Shown in pieces: positions 1 to 9,130 of a DNA stretch of 64,000 nucleotides. Source of the DNA: Marinactinospora thermotolerans DSM 45154 (lineage in GTDB: Bacteria; Actinomycetota; Actinomycetes; Streptosporangiales; Streptosporangiaceae); contig NZ_FUWS01000010.1 of assembly GCF_900167435.1 (NCBI RefSeq), forward strand, positions 124,001 to 188,000. The letters are read 5' to 3'. The position numbers and the translations under genes are program-made. Every line of letters begins with the position of its first letter. Position 1 is the stretch's first letter. The notes under the pieces were generated by a model. The model made no database searches. It was not told the origin of the DNA and was given only the letters and a program-made list of their open reading frames with translations.

Positions 1-657
1 GACGATGCCGTCCTCGCTGCGCTTGTACAGCGCCCCACTGGGACACGAGGCCACACACGACGGATTCAGGCAGTGCTCACAGATCCGCGGCAGGTAGAAC
101 ATGAAGGACTCCTCGAAGGAGAACCGCACCTTCTCCCCCAACCGCCGCGCCAACGGGTCCCCGCCCGCCACCTCCGGCCCACCGCCGAGGTTGTCGTCCC
201 AGTTGGCGCTCCACTCGATGTTCATCGGCTCGCCGCTGATCAACGACCGCGGCCGGGCCACCGGCATGTCATCGCCCAACGGTGCCACGATCAGGTTCTC
301 GTAGTCGTAGGTCCACGGCTCGTAGTAGTCCTGAATCGACGGCATCAACGGATTGGCGAAGATCGTGGCCAGCTTGTGCAACCGGCCCCCCGCTCTGGGC
401 ACCAGTCGGCCCGATCCCGTGCGCCGCCACCCGCCCCGCCACCGCTCCTGGTCCTCGTACTGGCGCGGATAGCCCTGCCCGGGCCGGGTCTCCACGTTGT
501 TGAACCACACGTACTCCACACCACTGCGGTTGGTCCACGCCTGCTTGCACGTCACCGAACACGTGTGGCACCCGATGCACTTGTCCAGATTCATCACCAT
601 CGCGACCTGGGCCATCACCCGCCCGATCGGCCGCCCCGCGCCATCGCGAATCTCCAT
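1..657 (-). CDS. narH: Respiratory nitrate reductase beta subunit, 3' part outside window
   Basis: The first 219 codons of NarH, the iron-sulfur electron-transfer subunit that passes electrons from NarI to the NarG molybdenum site on the cytoplasmic face of the membrane. The first ferredoxin-type cysteine cluster is seen at residues 27-37 (CIGCHTCSVTC). A second cysteine set, CEHCLNPSC followed by CPSG, lies just before the window edge. The start ATG is preceded by AGGTGAGGAG. The gene is downstream of narG on the same strand, with a 146-bp gap. The C-terminal half and the expected narJ and narI lie outside the window. The family is certain. Confidence 0.96.
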   Translation of the reverse strand, partial: MEIRDGAGRPIGRVMAQVAMVMNLDKCIGCHTCSVTCKQAWTNRSGVEYVWFNNVETRPGQGYPRQYEDQERWRGGWRRTGSGRLVPRAGGRLHKLATIFANPLMPSIQDYYEPWTYDYENLIVAPLGDDMPVARPRSLISGEPMNIEWSANWDDNLGGGPEVAGGDPLARRLGEKVRFSFEESFMFYLPRICEHCLNPSCVASCPSGALYKRSEDGIV

Positions 658-803
658 CGTCTCCTCACCTCGTCAGCTCGTTCGTGGTCGGCCGGCATCC
701 CGCCACACGGCCGTGCCGTGGATCGGCGACACACCGACCGCGTGTCACCGTCGCGCCCCGTGTCCTCTTTCCGACCGCCGCTCTGGTCTGCTCCGGACCG
801 GCG

Positions 804-3800
804 TCAGTACCTCACCTCGGCGACCCGCTTACGCACGACCGTCACTTCGTCGCGCTGGTTGCCGGTGGGGCCGATGTAGTTGAACCCGTAGGCGAACTGG
901 GCGTAGCCGCCGATGAGATGGGTCGGTTTGACGAGGAGGCGGGTGAGGGAGTTGTGGATGCCGCCGCGCCGGCCGGTCGTCTCGGTCTTCGGCACCGCGA
1001 CCAGCCGTTCCTGGGCGTGGTACATGTAGACGGTTCCGGCGGGCATGCGGTGGGAGACCACGAGACGGGCCGCGACCACCCCGTTGCGGTTGACCGCCTC
1101 GACCCAGTCGTTGTCACGGGCCCCGATCACCTCGGCGTCGGCCGGGCTCATCCAGATCGTCGGCCCGCCCCGTGACAACGTCAGCATCAACAGGTTGTCC
1201 TGGTACTCCGAATGGATCGACCACTTCGAATGCGGGGTCAGGTAGCGCACCGTCACCTCGCGCTGCCCCCGCGGCCCCAGCTCCGGCTCCCCGAACAGCC
1301 GGTGGGCGTCCAACGGCGGCCGGTACACCGGCAGCACCTCACCGAACTCGCGCATCCACTCGTGGTCCAGGTAGAAGTGCTGGCGTCCGGTCAGGGTGTG
1401 CCACGGCTTGTCGTGCTCGACGTTGATGGTGAACGGCGCGTATCGCCGATCCACCGCCTCCTTGCCCGACCACTCCGGACTGGCCCCCACCGGCGTGGGC
1501 CGGGTCCGGGTGTCGGCGAACACCACCCTCCGCTCCCGTCCGCCCTCGATCAACTCCGACAGGTCGGTCCCGGTGCGCTCGGCCAGCCGCTCGAACCCCT
1601 GCGACGCCAGCCGGCCGTTGCTCGTCCCCGACAACGCCAGGATCATTTCGCACACCTTGACGTCGGTGTCCAGCAGCGGGCGCCCATCGGCGACACCACC
1701 GCTGACGACGCCGTTGCGCTGCCCCAGCCAGGCGATCTCCTTGTCGGGGGTGAACGACACCCCCTTCACCGGGAGCCCCTTGGTCTCGGCCAATGGGCCG
1801 ACGGCCGCCATCTTCTCCGCGACGGCCGGGTAGTCGCGCTCGACCGGGATCAGGTCGGGCATGGTCCGGCCGGGAACGGGGATCTGCCCGTCCCGTTTCC
1901 AGTCGGGGGCGGTTCCGCCGGGTTGGGCCAGCTCGCCCGGGGTGTCGTGCTGGGGCGGCACCGCCACCACATCGGTCACCACGCCCAGATGCCGCTCCGC
2001 CAGCTCGCTGAACCGCTTGGCGATCGCGTGGAAGGCGTCGAAGTCGGTGCGCGCCTGCCAGGGCGGGTCGATCGCCGGGGCGAACGCGTGCACGAACGGG
2101 TGCATGTCCGTGGTCGACAGGTCGTACTTCTCGTACCAGGTCGCCGCCGGCAGCACGACGTCGGACAACAGCGTCGTGCTGGTCATCCGGAAGTCCAACG
2201 AGACCAGCAGGTCCAACTTGCCCTGGGGCGCCTCGTCCCGCCACACCACTTCCGAGGGCCGTGACCCCGGTCCCGCCTCGGCCCCCTGCACCGCCGAATC
2301 CGCGCCCAGCAGGTGCCGCAGGAAGTACTCGTTGCCCTTGGCCGAGGATCCCAGCAGGTTCGCCCGCCACACCGTCAACACCCGCGGCCAGTTCTCCGGC
2401 GCGTCCGGGTCCTCCGCCGCGAACCGCAGTTTCCCGGAACCGAGCTGGTCCACCACGTACTCGGCGGGATCGCGTCCCGCGGCCTTGGCCTCCTTCCCGA
2501 GCTCGATGGGGTTGCGGTCGAAGGTGGGGTAGGAGGGCATCCAGCCCATCCGCGCCGAGGCCGCCACCAGATCGGCGGTGTGCCTGCCCGCGAGCCTGCC
2601 CGGCCCGGTCGGCGCGGTCAGGGCGTCGGCGTCATAGGCGTCGTAACGCCACTGGTCGGTGTGCATGTACCAGTAGGCCGTGCCCGGCATGAAGCGCGGC
2701 GGCCGGGTCCAGTCGGAGGCCGCGGCATAGGTGGCCCAGCCGGTGTGGGTGCGGCACTTCTCCTGGCCCACGTAGTGCGCCCACCCTCCTCCGTTCACCC
2801 CCTGACAGCCGGTCAGCAGCAGCAACGTGAGGAACGCCCGATACATCGTGTCGCCGTGGAACCACTGGTTCACCCCGGCGCCCAGGATGATCATCGCCCG
2901 CCCGCCCGACCGCTCGGCCGTGTCGGCGAACTCCCGCGCGATCCGCACCGCCGTGGCCGCCGGAACCGAGGTGATCTCCTCCTGCCACGCCGGCGTGTAG
3001 GGCAGCGAGGCGTCGTCGTAGTCCCGTGGCCACTCCCCCGGCAGCCCCGCGCGCCCCACCCCGTACTGGGCCAGCAGCAGATCGAACACCGTGGTCACCG
3101 CTTTTCCGCCGATCCGGCGGATCGGGACGCCCCGGGCGATGACCCGCCCGGCTCCCGGCGGTGTCGACGCGCCCGTGGTCTCGTCGGCCTCGTCGAGGTC
3201 GAATCGGGGGAGGAGCACCTCCACCGCCTCGGCCCCCTCCCGGCCATGGAAGCTCAGCAGTGGGTCCCGTCCCTGCAGGTCCAGATTCCACCGCCCCCGC
3301 CCGGCCTCCCCCCACCGGTGTCCCAACGTCCCGTTCGGCGCCACCACCTCCCCCGACGCCTCGTCCACGAACACCGGCTTCCACGTCCCGTCCGGGTCCC
3401 CGGGCGGCGCCCCGGCCACCCCTTCCACATCCGCCGCCGTCACGAACCGTCCGGGCACCCACCTCCCGTCCTGCTCGTCCAGGGCCACCAGGAACGGCAG
3501 GTCGGTGTACTTCTTCACATACGACTCGAATGCCGGGGTCCGCTTCTCCACGAACCGCTCCCGCAGCACCACGTGCCCCATCGCCATCGCCAGCGCCCCG
3601 TCGGTCCCCGGATGTGGCGCCAGCCACTCGTCGGCGAACTTCGACGCGTCGCTGTAATCCGGCGACACCACCACGACCTTCTGCCCCCGATACCGCGCCT
3701 CGGCCATCCAGTGCGCATCCGGCGTGCGCGTCACCGGCACGTTGGACCCCCACACCACCAGATAGGCCGCGTCCCACCAGTCGCCCGACTCCGGCACGTC

Positions 3801-4547
3801 CGTCTGGTCCCCGAACACCTGCGGCGACGCCACCGGCAGATCCGCGTACCAGTCATAGAACGACAACATCGACCCGCCCAGCAGGTTCACGAACCGCGCC
3901 CCCACCCCCTGCGACACCTGCGACATCGCCGGAATCGGTGAGAACCCCGCCACCCGGTCCGGACCGAACTCCCGGATCGTGTGCACATGGGCCGCCGCCA
4001 CCATCTCCACGGCCTCCTCCCAGGAGACCCGGACCAGTCCCCCCTTGCCCCGCGCCCCCTGGTAGCGCCGGCGCCGTACCGGATCGGCCGTGATCTCCGC
4101 CCACGCCGCCACCGGGTCCCCCGACCGCGCCCGCGCCTCCCGGAACATCTCCACCAGCACCCCGCGCGCATACGGATAGCGCACCCGCGTCGGCGAGTAC
4201 GTGTACCAGGAGAACGCCGCCCCCCGCGGGCACCCCCGCGGCTCATACTCCGGGCGGTCCGGCCCCACCGACGGATAATCCGTGGCCTGCGTCTCCCACG
4301 TGATAATCCCGTCCTTCACATATACATTCCACGAACACGACCCCGTGCAATTCACCCCATGCGTCGACCGCACGACCTTGTCATGGCTCCATCGATCACG
4401 ATAGAAAACGTCACCCTCGCGACCTCCGTCCTTAAAAACGACCCGAAGGTCCCTTGATGACTTCGACCTTGTCAGATAAACCCCGGCCTTGAGCAGAAGA
4501 TCCGCAGGATCACCGCTCTGTCCTGGTTCTTTACCGGTTCCACGCAT
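804..4547 (-). CDS. narG: Respiratory nitrate reductase alpha subunit
   Basis: Catalytic molybdopterin subunit that reduces nitrate to nitrite in anaerobic respiration; 1247 residues, normal for NarG. The FS0 iron-sulfur ligands are visible as His63, Cys67, Cys71 (HGVNCTGSC) and Cys106 (RGCPRGA). The YADLP segment carries the Asp that coordinates molybdenum in the E. coli enzyme. No twin-arginine signal is evident, as expected for a cytoplasm-facing NarG. I chose the ATG at 4547, with GGGGAAAG upstream; an in-frame TTG at 4610 would add 21 residues that do not resemble NarG. It is transcribed divergently from narK. Confidence 0.97.
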   Translation of the reverse strand: MRGTGKEPGQSGDPADLLLKAGVYLTRSKSSRDLRVVFKDGGREGDVFYRDRWSHDKVVRSTHGVNCTGSCSWNVYVKDGIITWETQATDYPSVGPDRPEYEPRGCPRGAAFSWYTYSPTRVRYPYARGVLVEMFREARARSGDPVAAWAEITADPVRRRRYQGARGKGGLVRVSWEEAVEMVAAAHVHTIREFGPDRVAGFSPIPAMSQVSQGVGARFVNLLGGSMLSFYDWYADLPVASPQVFGDQTDVPESGDWWDAAYLVVWGSNVPVTRTPDAHWMAEARYRGQKVVVVSPDYSDASKFADEWLAPHPGTDGALAMAMGHVVLRERFVEKRTPAFESYVKKYTDLPFLVALDEQDGRWVPGRFVTAADVEGVAGAPPGDPDGTWKPVFVDEASGEVVAPNGTLGHRWGEAGRGRWNLDLQGRDPLLSFHGREGAEAVEVLLPRFDLDEADETTGASTPPGAGRVIARGVPIRRIGGKAVTTVFDLLLAQYGVGRAGLPGEWPRDYDDASLPYTPAWQEEITSVPAATAVRIAREFADTAERSGGRAMIILGAGVNQWFHGDTMYRAFLTLLLLTGCQGVNGGGWAHYVGQEKCRTHTGWATYAAASDWTRPPRFMPGTAYWYMHTDQWRYDAYDADALTAPTGPGRLAGRHTADLVAASARMGWMPSYPTFDRNPIELGKEAKAAGRDPAEYVVDQLGSGKLRFAAEDPDAPENWPRVLTVWRANLLGSSAKGNEYFLRHLLGADSAVQGAEAGPGSRPSEVVWRDEAPQGKLDLLVSLDFRMTSTTLLSDVVLPAATWYEKYDLSTTDMHPFVHAFAPAIDPPWQARTDFDAFHAIAKRFSELAERHLGVVTDVVAVPPQHDTPGELAQPGGTAPDWKRDGQIPVPGRTMPDLIPVERDYPAVAEKMAAVGPLAETKGLPVKGVSFTPDKEIAWLGQRNGVVSGGVADGRPLLDTDVKVCEMILALSGTSNGRLASQGFERLAERTGTDLSELIEGGRERRVVFADTRTRPTPVGASPEWSGKEAVDRRYAPFTINVEHDKPWHTLTGRQHFYLDHEWMREFGEVLPVYRPPLDAHRLFGEPELGPRGQREVTVRYLTPHSKWSIHSEYQDNLLMLTLSRGGPTIWMSPADAEVIGARDNDWVEAVNRNGVVAARLVVSHRMPAGTVYMYHAQERLVAVPKTETTGRRGGIHNSLTRLLVKPTHLIGGYAQFAYGFNYIGPTGNQRDEVTVVRKRVAEVRY

Positions 4548-4738
4548 AAGGCTTTCCCCGTTTCTCGGCAGACGGAAGGCAACGGTAAACAGGCCGCAAG
4601 CAGTTCTCAAAGAAGAAGACGACCGGTCTCGCTCACAAACTACTCCCCGAACACGGAGACTCGCATTTGGGGGGTGATCACTTCCCTCGCGAATACAGGT
4701 CTAGAGTAAGCCTCGACCGATTACTTAGGGGGTTACCG
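4548..4738. promoter_or_regulatory. Divergent narG/narK regulatory region
   Basis: These 191 bp separate the narG and narK start codons and must hold both promoters. The region is less GC-rich than its surroundings. It contains a perfect 8-bp palindrome GTGATCAC at 4674-4681, about 58 bp before narK, which resembles the core of Crp/FNR-type sites but lacks a full 14-16-bp consensus. A TACTCCC at 4641 is near the NarL heptamer. No operator can be assigned from sequence alone. Confidence 0.45.
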
Positions 4739-5953
4739 ATGCCGAGGAAGTCACGGGAAACGAAGAACCCCGTCTATCGGCGGGGTTCTGCCGGGGGCAA
4801 TCTGGCGGTGGCGACGCTGGCTTTCGCCATCACCTTCTGGGCCTGGAACCTCATCGGCCCCCTCGCCGGCACCTACACCCGGCGTCTGGACCTCTCCCCC
4901 ACCCAGACCTCCCTCCTCATCGCCATCCCCGTCCTGGTCGGCTCCCTCGGCCGCATCCCCGTCGGGGCTCTCACCGACCGCTACGGCGGACGCGTGATGT
5001 TCACCGCCACCACCCTCGTCAGCATCGTTCCCGTCCTCCTCCTCGCCCTGCCCATCACCTCCTATCCCCTGCTGCTCACCTGGGGACTTCTCCTCGGCAT
5101 CGCCGGCACGACCTTCGCCATCGGCATCCCCTTCGTCAACGCCTGGCACCCGCCCCACCGCCGCGGTTACGCCACCGGGGTCTTCGGCGCCGGGATGGGC
5201 GGCACCGCCGTCTCCGCCTTCCTCACCCCCCATCTCGCCAACACGCTCGGCACCACCGCCACCCACCTGCTCATCGCCGCCCTGCTCGCCCTCACCGCCC
5301 TGGCCACCTATCTCTTCGCCCGCGACGCTCCCACCTGGACCCCCAACACCGCTCCCCTCACCCCCCGTCTCAAGGACGCCCTCCGTCTCCCCGCCACCTG
5401 GCAGACCTCCGCCCTCTACGCCCTCGCCTTCGGCGGCTTCGTCGCCTTCTCCACCTACCTGCCCACCCTCCTGCAGACCGCCTACCACTTCGCCCAGACC
5501 GACGCCGGCCTGCGCACCGCCGGTTTCTCCATCGCCGCCGTCGCCGCCCGGCCGCTCGGCGGCGTCCTCGCCGACCGCATCGGCCCCGTCCGCGTCTGCC
5601 TCGTCTCCTTCGTCGGCACCGCCCTGCTCGCCATCGTCTTGGCCCTGCACCCACCGGCCGAGCTGCCCGCCGGCATCGCCTTCGTCCTCACCGCCTTCGT
5701 CCTGGGGCTGGGCACCGGTGGCATCTTCGCGCTGCTGCCCCGCCTGGTCCCCTCCACCCAGGTCGGCACCGTCACCGGCCTCGTCGGCGCCGCCGGCGGC
5801 CTCGGCGGTTACTTCCCGCCCCTGGTCATGGGCGTCGTCTACCAGGCCACCGGTGCCTACACCATCGGTTTCGCCCTCTTGGCCGCCGTCGCCCTCGCCA
5901 CCGCCGTCTACACCGCCCGGACCTTCCGCCGTGTCGAGGTGGGGAACACCTGA
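4739..5953 (+). CDS. narK: MFS nitrate/nitrite transporter
   Basis: Major facilitator superfamily transporter of the NarK/NNP family, 404 residues with about 12 hydrophobic segments. It moves nitrate in and/or nitrite out across the cytoplasmic membrane, matching the adjacent nitrate reductase. The loop between helices 2 and 3 has the MFS motif GALTDRYGGR. Late in the protein a glycine-rich stretch (GAAGGLGGYFPP) matches the second nitrate signature of the family. The ATG at 4739 is preceded by TTAGGGGG. An in-frame upstream start at 4667 would add 24 polar residues without homology. A strong hairpin follows the stop. Confidence 0.95.
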   Translation: MPRKSRETKNPVYRRGSAGGNLAVATLAFAITFWAWNLIGPLAGTYTRRLDLSPTQTSLLIAIPVLVGSLGRIPVGALTDRYGGRVMFTATTLVSIVPVLLLALPITSYPLLLTWGLLLGIAGTTFAIGIPFVNAWHPPHRRGYATGVFGAGMGGTAVSAFLTPHLANTLGTTATHLLIAALLALTALATYLFARDAPTWTPNTAPLTPRLKDALRLPATWQTSALYALAFGGFVAFSTYLPTLLQTAYHFAQTDAGLRTAGFSIAAVAARPLGGVLADRIGPVRVCLVSFVGTALLAIVLALHPPAELPAGIAFVLTAFVLGLGTGGIFALLPRLVPSTQVGTVTGLVGAAGGLGGYFPPLVMGVVYQATGAYTIGFALLAAVALATAVYTARTFRRVEVGNT

Positions 5954-5982
5954 CCCCTCGCCTCAGGCGACGTCCCAGGATC

Positions 5983-6013
5983 GGAGCCCTCTCGGCACCC
6001 CCGAGAGGGCTCC
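5983..6013 (+). terminator. Terminator hairpin after narK
   Basis: A perfect 13-bp inverted repeat (GGAGCCCTCTCGG at 5983-5995 and its complement at 6001-6013) encloses a 5-nt loop CACCC, 29 bp after the narK stop. No T-run follows, which is usual for actinobacterial intrinsic terminators. Confidence 0.8.
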
Positions 6014-6656
6014 GTGGTCTCCGGACCGCGCGCGGATTCGGCCGATGGCGTCACCGAGGTGACGGGCGCGCTGGGCAACGGCCTCCTGCCTCCTCCGTGA
6101 GCGCCCCAGCCAGGTGGGGGCCGTCCTCCCGATCCCACCGTCCGGCCTTCGCCGGCCACGGGACGCGCTCTCCACGACCTGCCCCGGCGCGGGCGGCTCC
6201 GTGGACGGCGGTGTGCATGTCGACGTGGACGGGGAGGCGGCCGCGGTCCTCCAGGAGGCCCCGGCCTCCTCGCCGATGCCGCGCCGGACGATGGCCGCCG
6301 CTGGGAGGAGCGATCCGGGGACGGCCCGCCACAACCGCGTCGGAGCGTGGGCGAGACCCCCGCCTCTTCGGACGAGGCCGGCGTGCCGGCCCCGGTGGCC
6401 GGGGCCCGCCCTCTGCCGCCCTGCGGAAGAGGGTCGACGAGGGGCCGCGGCCGGTGTGGGGGAGGCGGCCGTTCTGCGTGGCGAACGTCTCGCGGGCCCC
6501 GTGGCGGGGACGCTCGCGGCCACGCCCATCCGCGTCGGTTCGGCTCGCGGCCACGCCACTTCGCCGTCTCCCACGGGCGATCGCCCGACCGGGGAACAGG
6601 CGCGCGTCCGCCACCACCGGATCAGTCCTCCTTAACAAGGAGGTCGAAACCCGTCA
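6014..6656. other. Gene-free interval
   Basis: About 640 bp between the narK terminator and the DUF2236 gene. All six frames contain long open stretches because of the extreme GC content, but their translations are low-complexity Arg/Pro/Gly/Ala with no family resemblance. None has a convincing ribosome site. I see no RNA gene or repeat. It could be decayed coding sequence or long untranslated DNA. Confidence 0.5.
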
Positions 6657-7616
6657 ATGGTTTCCCCAACTCCCCTTTACCCTTGTCACATGGGCGCAGG
6701 ACTCTTCCCCGACGACTCCCCTCTCCTCCAGATCAACCGCGAGGCCGCCGTCCTGGGCGCGGCGGGATACGCGATCCTGCTCCAGGTGGCGCACCCGTCC
6801 GTCGGGCGGGGCGTACACGAGCACAGCGACTTCGCCGAACGCCCCCTGGACCGGCTCCGGGGAACGCTCACCTTCGTCTACGGCACGGTCTTCGGAACGG
6901 CCGACGAGGCCGAACGCGTCTCCCGGATCGTCCGCGCCCGGCACGTCCGGGTCAACGGCGACGGCTACCGGGCCCTCGACCCCGACCTCCAGGTGTGGGT
7001 GGCCGCCACCCTCTATGAGGGCTCGCTGCGGATGTACGAACTACTCGTGGGTCCCCTCTCCGCCGCGGAGAAGGAGGTCGCCTGCGCGCAGGCGTCGATC
7101 TTCGCGACGGCGCTGGGCTGTCCGGCCGAGCACTGGCCCAAGGACCTCGACGCCTTCACCGAGTACTGGCGGCACACGGTCGACACGGTCGAGGTCACCG
7201 ACGCCGCGCGGCACATCACCCGTTCCCTGTTCAACCCGCCGAACCCGCTGCTCCGCGCCGCCGCGCGGGCACAGCGCTTCCTCGCCGCGGGCCTGCTGCC
7301 ACCCCGGATCCGCGACGCCCTCGGCCTGGAGTGGGGGGCGACCCAGCAACGGCGGTTCGACCGGCTCGTCTATGTGACCCGTGTGGTCTACCCCCGGCTG
7401 CCACGCGCGCTCCGTCACCTCCCCAAGGACCTGTGCCTGTGGGACATGCGCCGTCAGATCGCGCGCAACCGTCTCTACGTCCGCCCCAGCGGTCGGCGTC
7501 GCCCGCCGGCCGTCACCGGGCGACGTCTCCGTTCCCCTCGCGCGTTGGGCGCCGCGTCCCGTCCTCGTCGCGGCCGCACCGCCCGGGTCCCACGCGACAG
7601 GGGCGTCACACGATAA
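6657..7616 (+). CDS. DUF2236 (MpaB/latex-clearing-like) oxygenase family protein
   Basis: 319 residues. Residues about 20-255 match the DUF2236 family (ER-bound oxygenase MpaB and rubber oxygenase relatives, putative haem or metal oxygenases). Visible pieces are [28 protein letters not shown], the [11 protein letters not shown] segment and the [10 protein letters not shown] helix. The substrate cannot be told. The last 45 or so residues are a very basic Arg/Pro tail without family resemblance, perhaps disordered or read past an old stop. AACAAGGAGG lies 13 nt before the ATG, slightly far. An alternative ATG is at 6690. Confidence 0.8.
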   Translation: MVSPTPLYPCHMGAGLFPDDSPLLQINREAAVLGAAGYAILLQVAHPSVGRGVHEHSDFAERPLDRLRGTLTFVYGTVFGTADEAERVSRIVRARHVRVNGDGYRALDPDLQVWVAATLYEGSLRMYELLVGPLSAAEKEVACAQASIFATALGCPAEHWPKDLDAFTEYWRHTVDTVEVTDAARHITRSLFNPPNPLLRAAARAQRFLAAGLLPPRIRDALGLEWGATQQRRFDRLVYVTRVVYPRLPRALRHLPKDLCLWDMRRQIARNRLYVRPSGRRRPPAVTGRRLRSPRALGAASRPRRGRTARVPRDRGVTR

Positions 7617-7668
7617 TCGTGGGGTAGGACCGAGCAGCGGACGCACTCACCCGATCGGGAGGTATTTC

Positions 7669-8205
7669 GTGGCCAAGGCGCCATCCCCGTACGACTTCCT
7701 ACCTGAGGTTCCGTCGTTCACCGTGACCAGCACGGACGTCTCCGACGGAACGACCCTGCCCAAGGCCCAGGTCAGCGGGATCATGGGGGCCGGAGGCGAG
7801 GACGTCTCCCCCCATCTGACGTGGAGCGGTTTCCCCGAGGGCACCAAGAGCTTCGCCGTCACCTGCTTCGACCCCGACGCGCCGACGGGCAGCGGTTTTT
7901 GGCACTGGGCGGTCTGCGACATCCCCGTGGGGGTCACGGAGCTGCCCGCGGGCGCCGGCGGCGAGGACCGCGCCGGTCTGCCCGAGAGCGCGATCACGCT
8001 GCGCAACGACGCCGGGAGCAGGCGCTACATCGGTGCCGCGCCGCCGGCCGGCCACGGCCCGCACCGGTACTTCTTCGCGGTGCACGCGCTCGACGTCGAG
8101 TCGCTGGGCATCGACGAGACCGCCACGCCCGCCTATCTCGGCTTCAACCTCTTCTTCCACACCCTCGGCCGGGCGATCGTGACCCCGGTCTACGAACAGT
8201 CCTGA
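7669..8205 (+). CDS. YbhB/YbcL family Raf-kinase-inhibitor-like protein
   Basis: 178 residues of the PEBP-like YbhB/YbcL fold. The family landmarks are present: the ligand-pocket run [29 protein letters not shown] and the C-terminal [14 protein letters not shown] helix. Bacterial members bind small anionic ligands and have no firmly established role. The GTG start at 7669 has GGGAGG seven nt upstream; the frame is open further upstream but is not protein-like. A strong hairpin follows the stop, so it is probably transcribed alone. Confidence 0.92.
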   Translation: MAKAPSPYDFLPEVPSFTVTSTDVSDGTTLPKAQVSGIMGAGGEDVSPHLTWSGFPEGTKSFAVTCFDPDAPTGSGFWHWAVCDIPVGVTELPAGAGGEDRAGLPESAITLRNDAGSRRYIGAAPPAGHGPHRYFFAVHALDVESLGIDETATPAYLGFNLFFHTLGRAIVTPVYEQS

Positions 8206-8214
8206 GGCCGTCGC

Positions 8215-8247
8215 GGGGAGGGTTCCCGTCCCGACGGGTCCCTCCCC
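8215..8247 (+). terminator. Terminator hairpin after YbhB-like gene
   Basis: Arms GGGGAGGG (8215-8222) and CCCTCCCC (8240-8247) enclose a nested CCCG/CGGG stem with a 6-nt loop, 10 bp past the stop codon. Confidence 0.7.
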
Positions 8248-8311
8248 CTGCCGTCCGGACACGGCGCCCTAAGCTGGTCCCGCCCCACCCTTGGACGAGG
8301 CAGGAGATCAT

Positions 8312-8941
8312 ATGGGCGTCCCGGCCGAAGACGGCTCCATCACCACGGTGCTGTTCGACTACGGCGAGGTCATTTCCGTTCCGCCCCCGCCCGAGGTCCG
8401 GTCCGCGTTGGAGCGCCTCAGTGGCGCCACGGCCGAGGACTTCTGGGCGGCCTACTGGGCCGAACGGCGGCCCTATGACGCCGGCCTGTCCTCCGCGGAG
8501 TACTGGGACCGGGTCGCCGCCCGGATCGGCGCCGACTGGGACGCGGCGCGCCGCCAGGAGCTGTGGGCGACCGACGTCGGTGGCTGGCTGTACGCCTTCC
8601 CGCCCAGTGTGGCGCTGATCCACCGGCTCGCCGACCGCGGGGTCCGGCTCGCGCTGTTGTCCAACGCCCCCTCCGACATCGCCGGTGCGCTGCGCGCCTC
8701 CCCCCTGCTGGAACGTTTCGACGCCCTGTTCTTCAGCTGCGATCTCGGCATGTGCAAGCCGGATCCGGAGGTCTACCATCGCGTCCTCGCCGACCTCGAC
8801 GCCGATCCCGCGGAGGTCGCGTTCATCGACGACCGCGAGGAGAACGTGCTAGCGGCCAAGCGAATCGGCATCGACGCACACCACTTCGGCGGCATCACCG
8901 ACCTGGAGTCCTTCCTCATCGATCGAATCGGAACCTTCTGA
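8312..8941 (+). CDS. HAD superfamily (class IA) hydrolase
   Basis: 209 residues with the four HAD motifs. Motif I is VLFDYGEVI with nucleophile Asp16, motif II is LLSNAP, the motif III Lys is in CKPDPEVY, and motif IV is FIDDREENV. The cap is the alpha-helical type between motifs I and II. This is a phosphatase-like or haloacid-dehalogenase-like hydrolase of unknown substrate. The ATG at 8312 has AGGAG six nt upstream and is preferred to an upstream TTG. It stands 189 bp before an ATP-grasp gene on the same strand and may belong with it. Confidence 0.9.
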   Translation: MGVPAEDGSITTVLFDYGEVISVPPPPEVRSALERLSGATAEDFWAAYWAERRPYDAGLSSAEYWDRVAARIGADWDAARRQELWATDVGGWLYAFPPSVALIHRLADRGVRLALLSNAPSDIAGALRASPLLERFDALFFSCDLGMCKPDPEVYHRVLADLDADPAEVAFIDDREENVLAAKRIGIDAHHFGGITDLESFLIDRIGTF

Positions 8942-8942
8942 G

Positions 8943-9008
8943 CCGAGGGGCGCACGCGCGAGCGGGCCGACCGGTTGTCTTGGAAACCGGAACCGGCCAG
9001 CCCCTCGG
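8943..9008 (+). terminator. Nested inverted repeats after HAD gene
   Basis: An outer perfect 8-bp stem (CCGAGGGG at 8943-8950, CCCCTCGG at 9001-9008) encloses an inner stem CCGGTT/AACCGG (8971-8976, 8985-8990). It begins just after the HAD stop, so it may be a terminator or a structured leader for the ATP-grasp gene. Confidence 0.5.
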
Positions 9009-9130
9009 AGTGCGCTGAGCAGGGGCTTACCCTCGGGGAAGGGAGATCATCGGCTCTGGCGGATCTGCTCTTCGGCGCGGATCCGAGCCGGTCACCGCTC
9101 ACCGCCCGTACCGATCGGAAAGGTTCCCCG

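Noticed and set aside
2313-3941. 542-codon plus-strand open frame inside narG
   Set aside because: Antisense to a certain gene, His/Arg/Pro-rich without homology.
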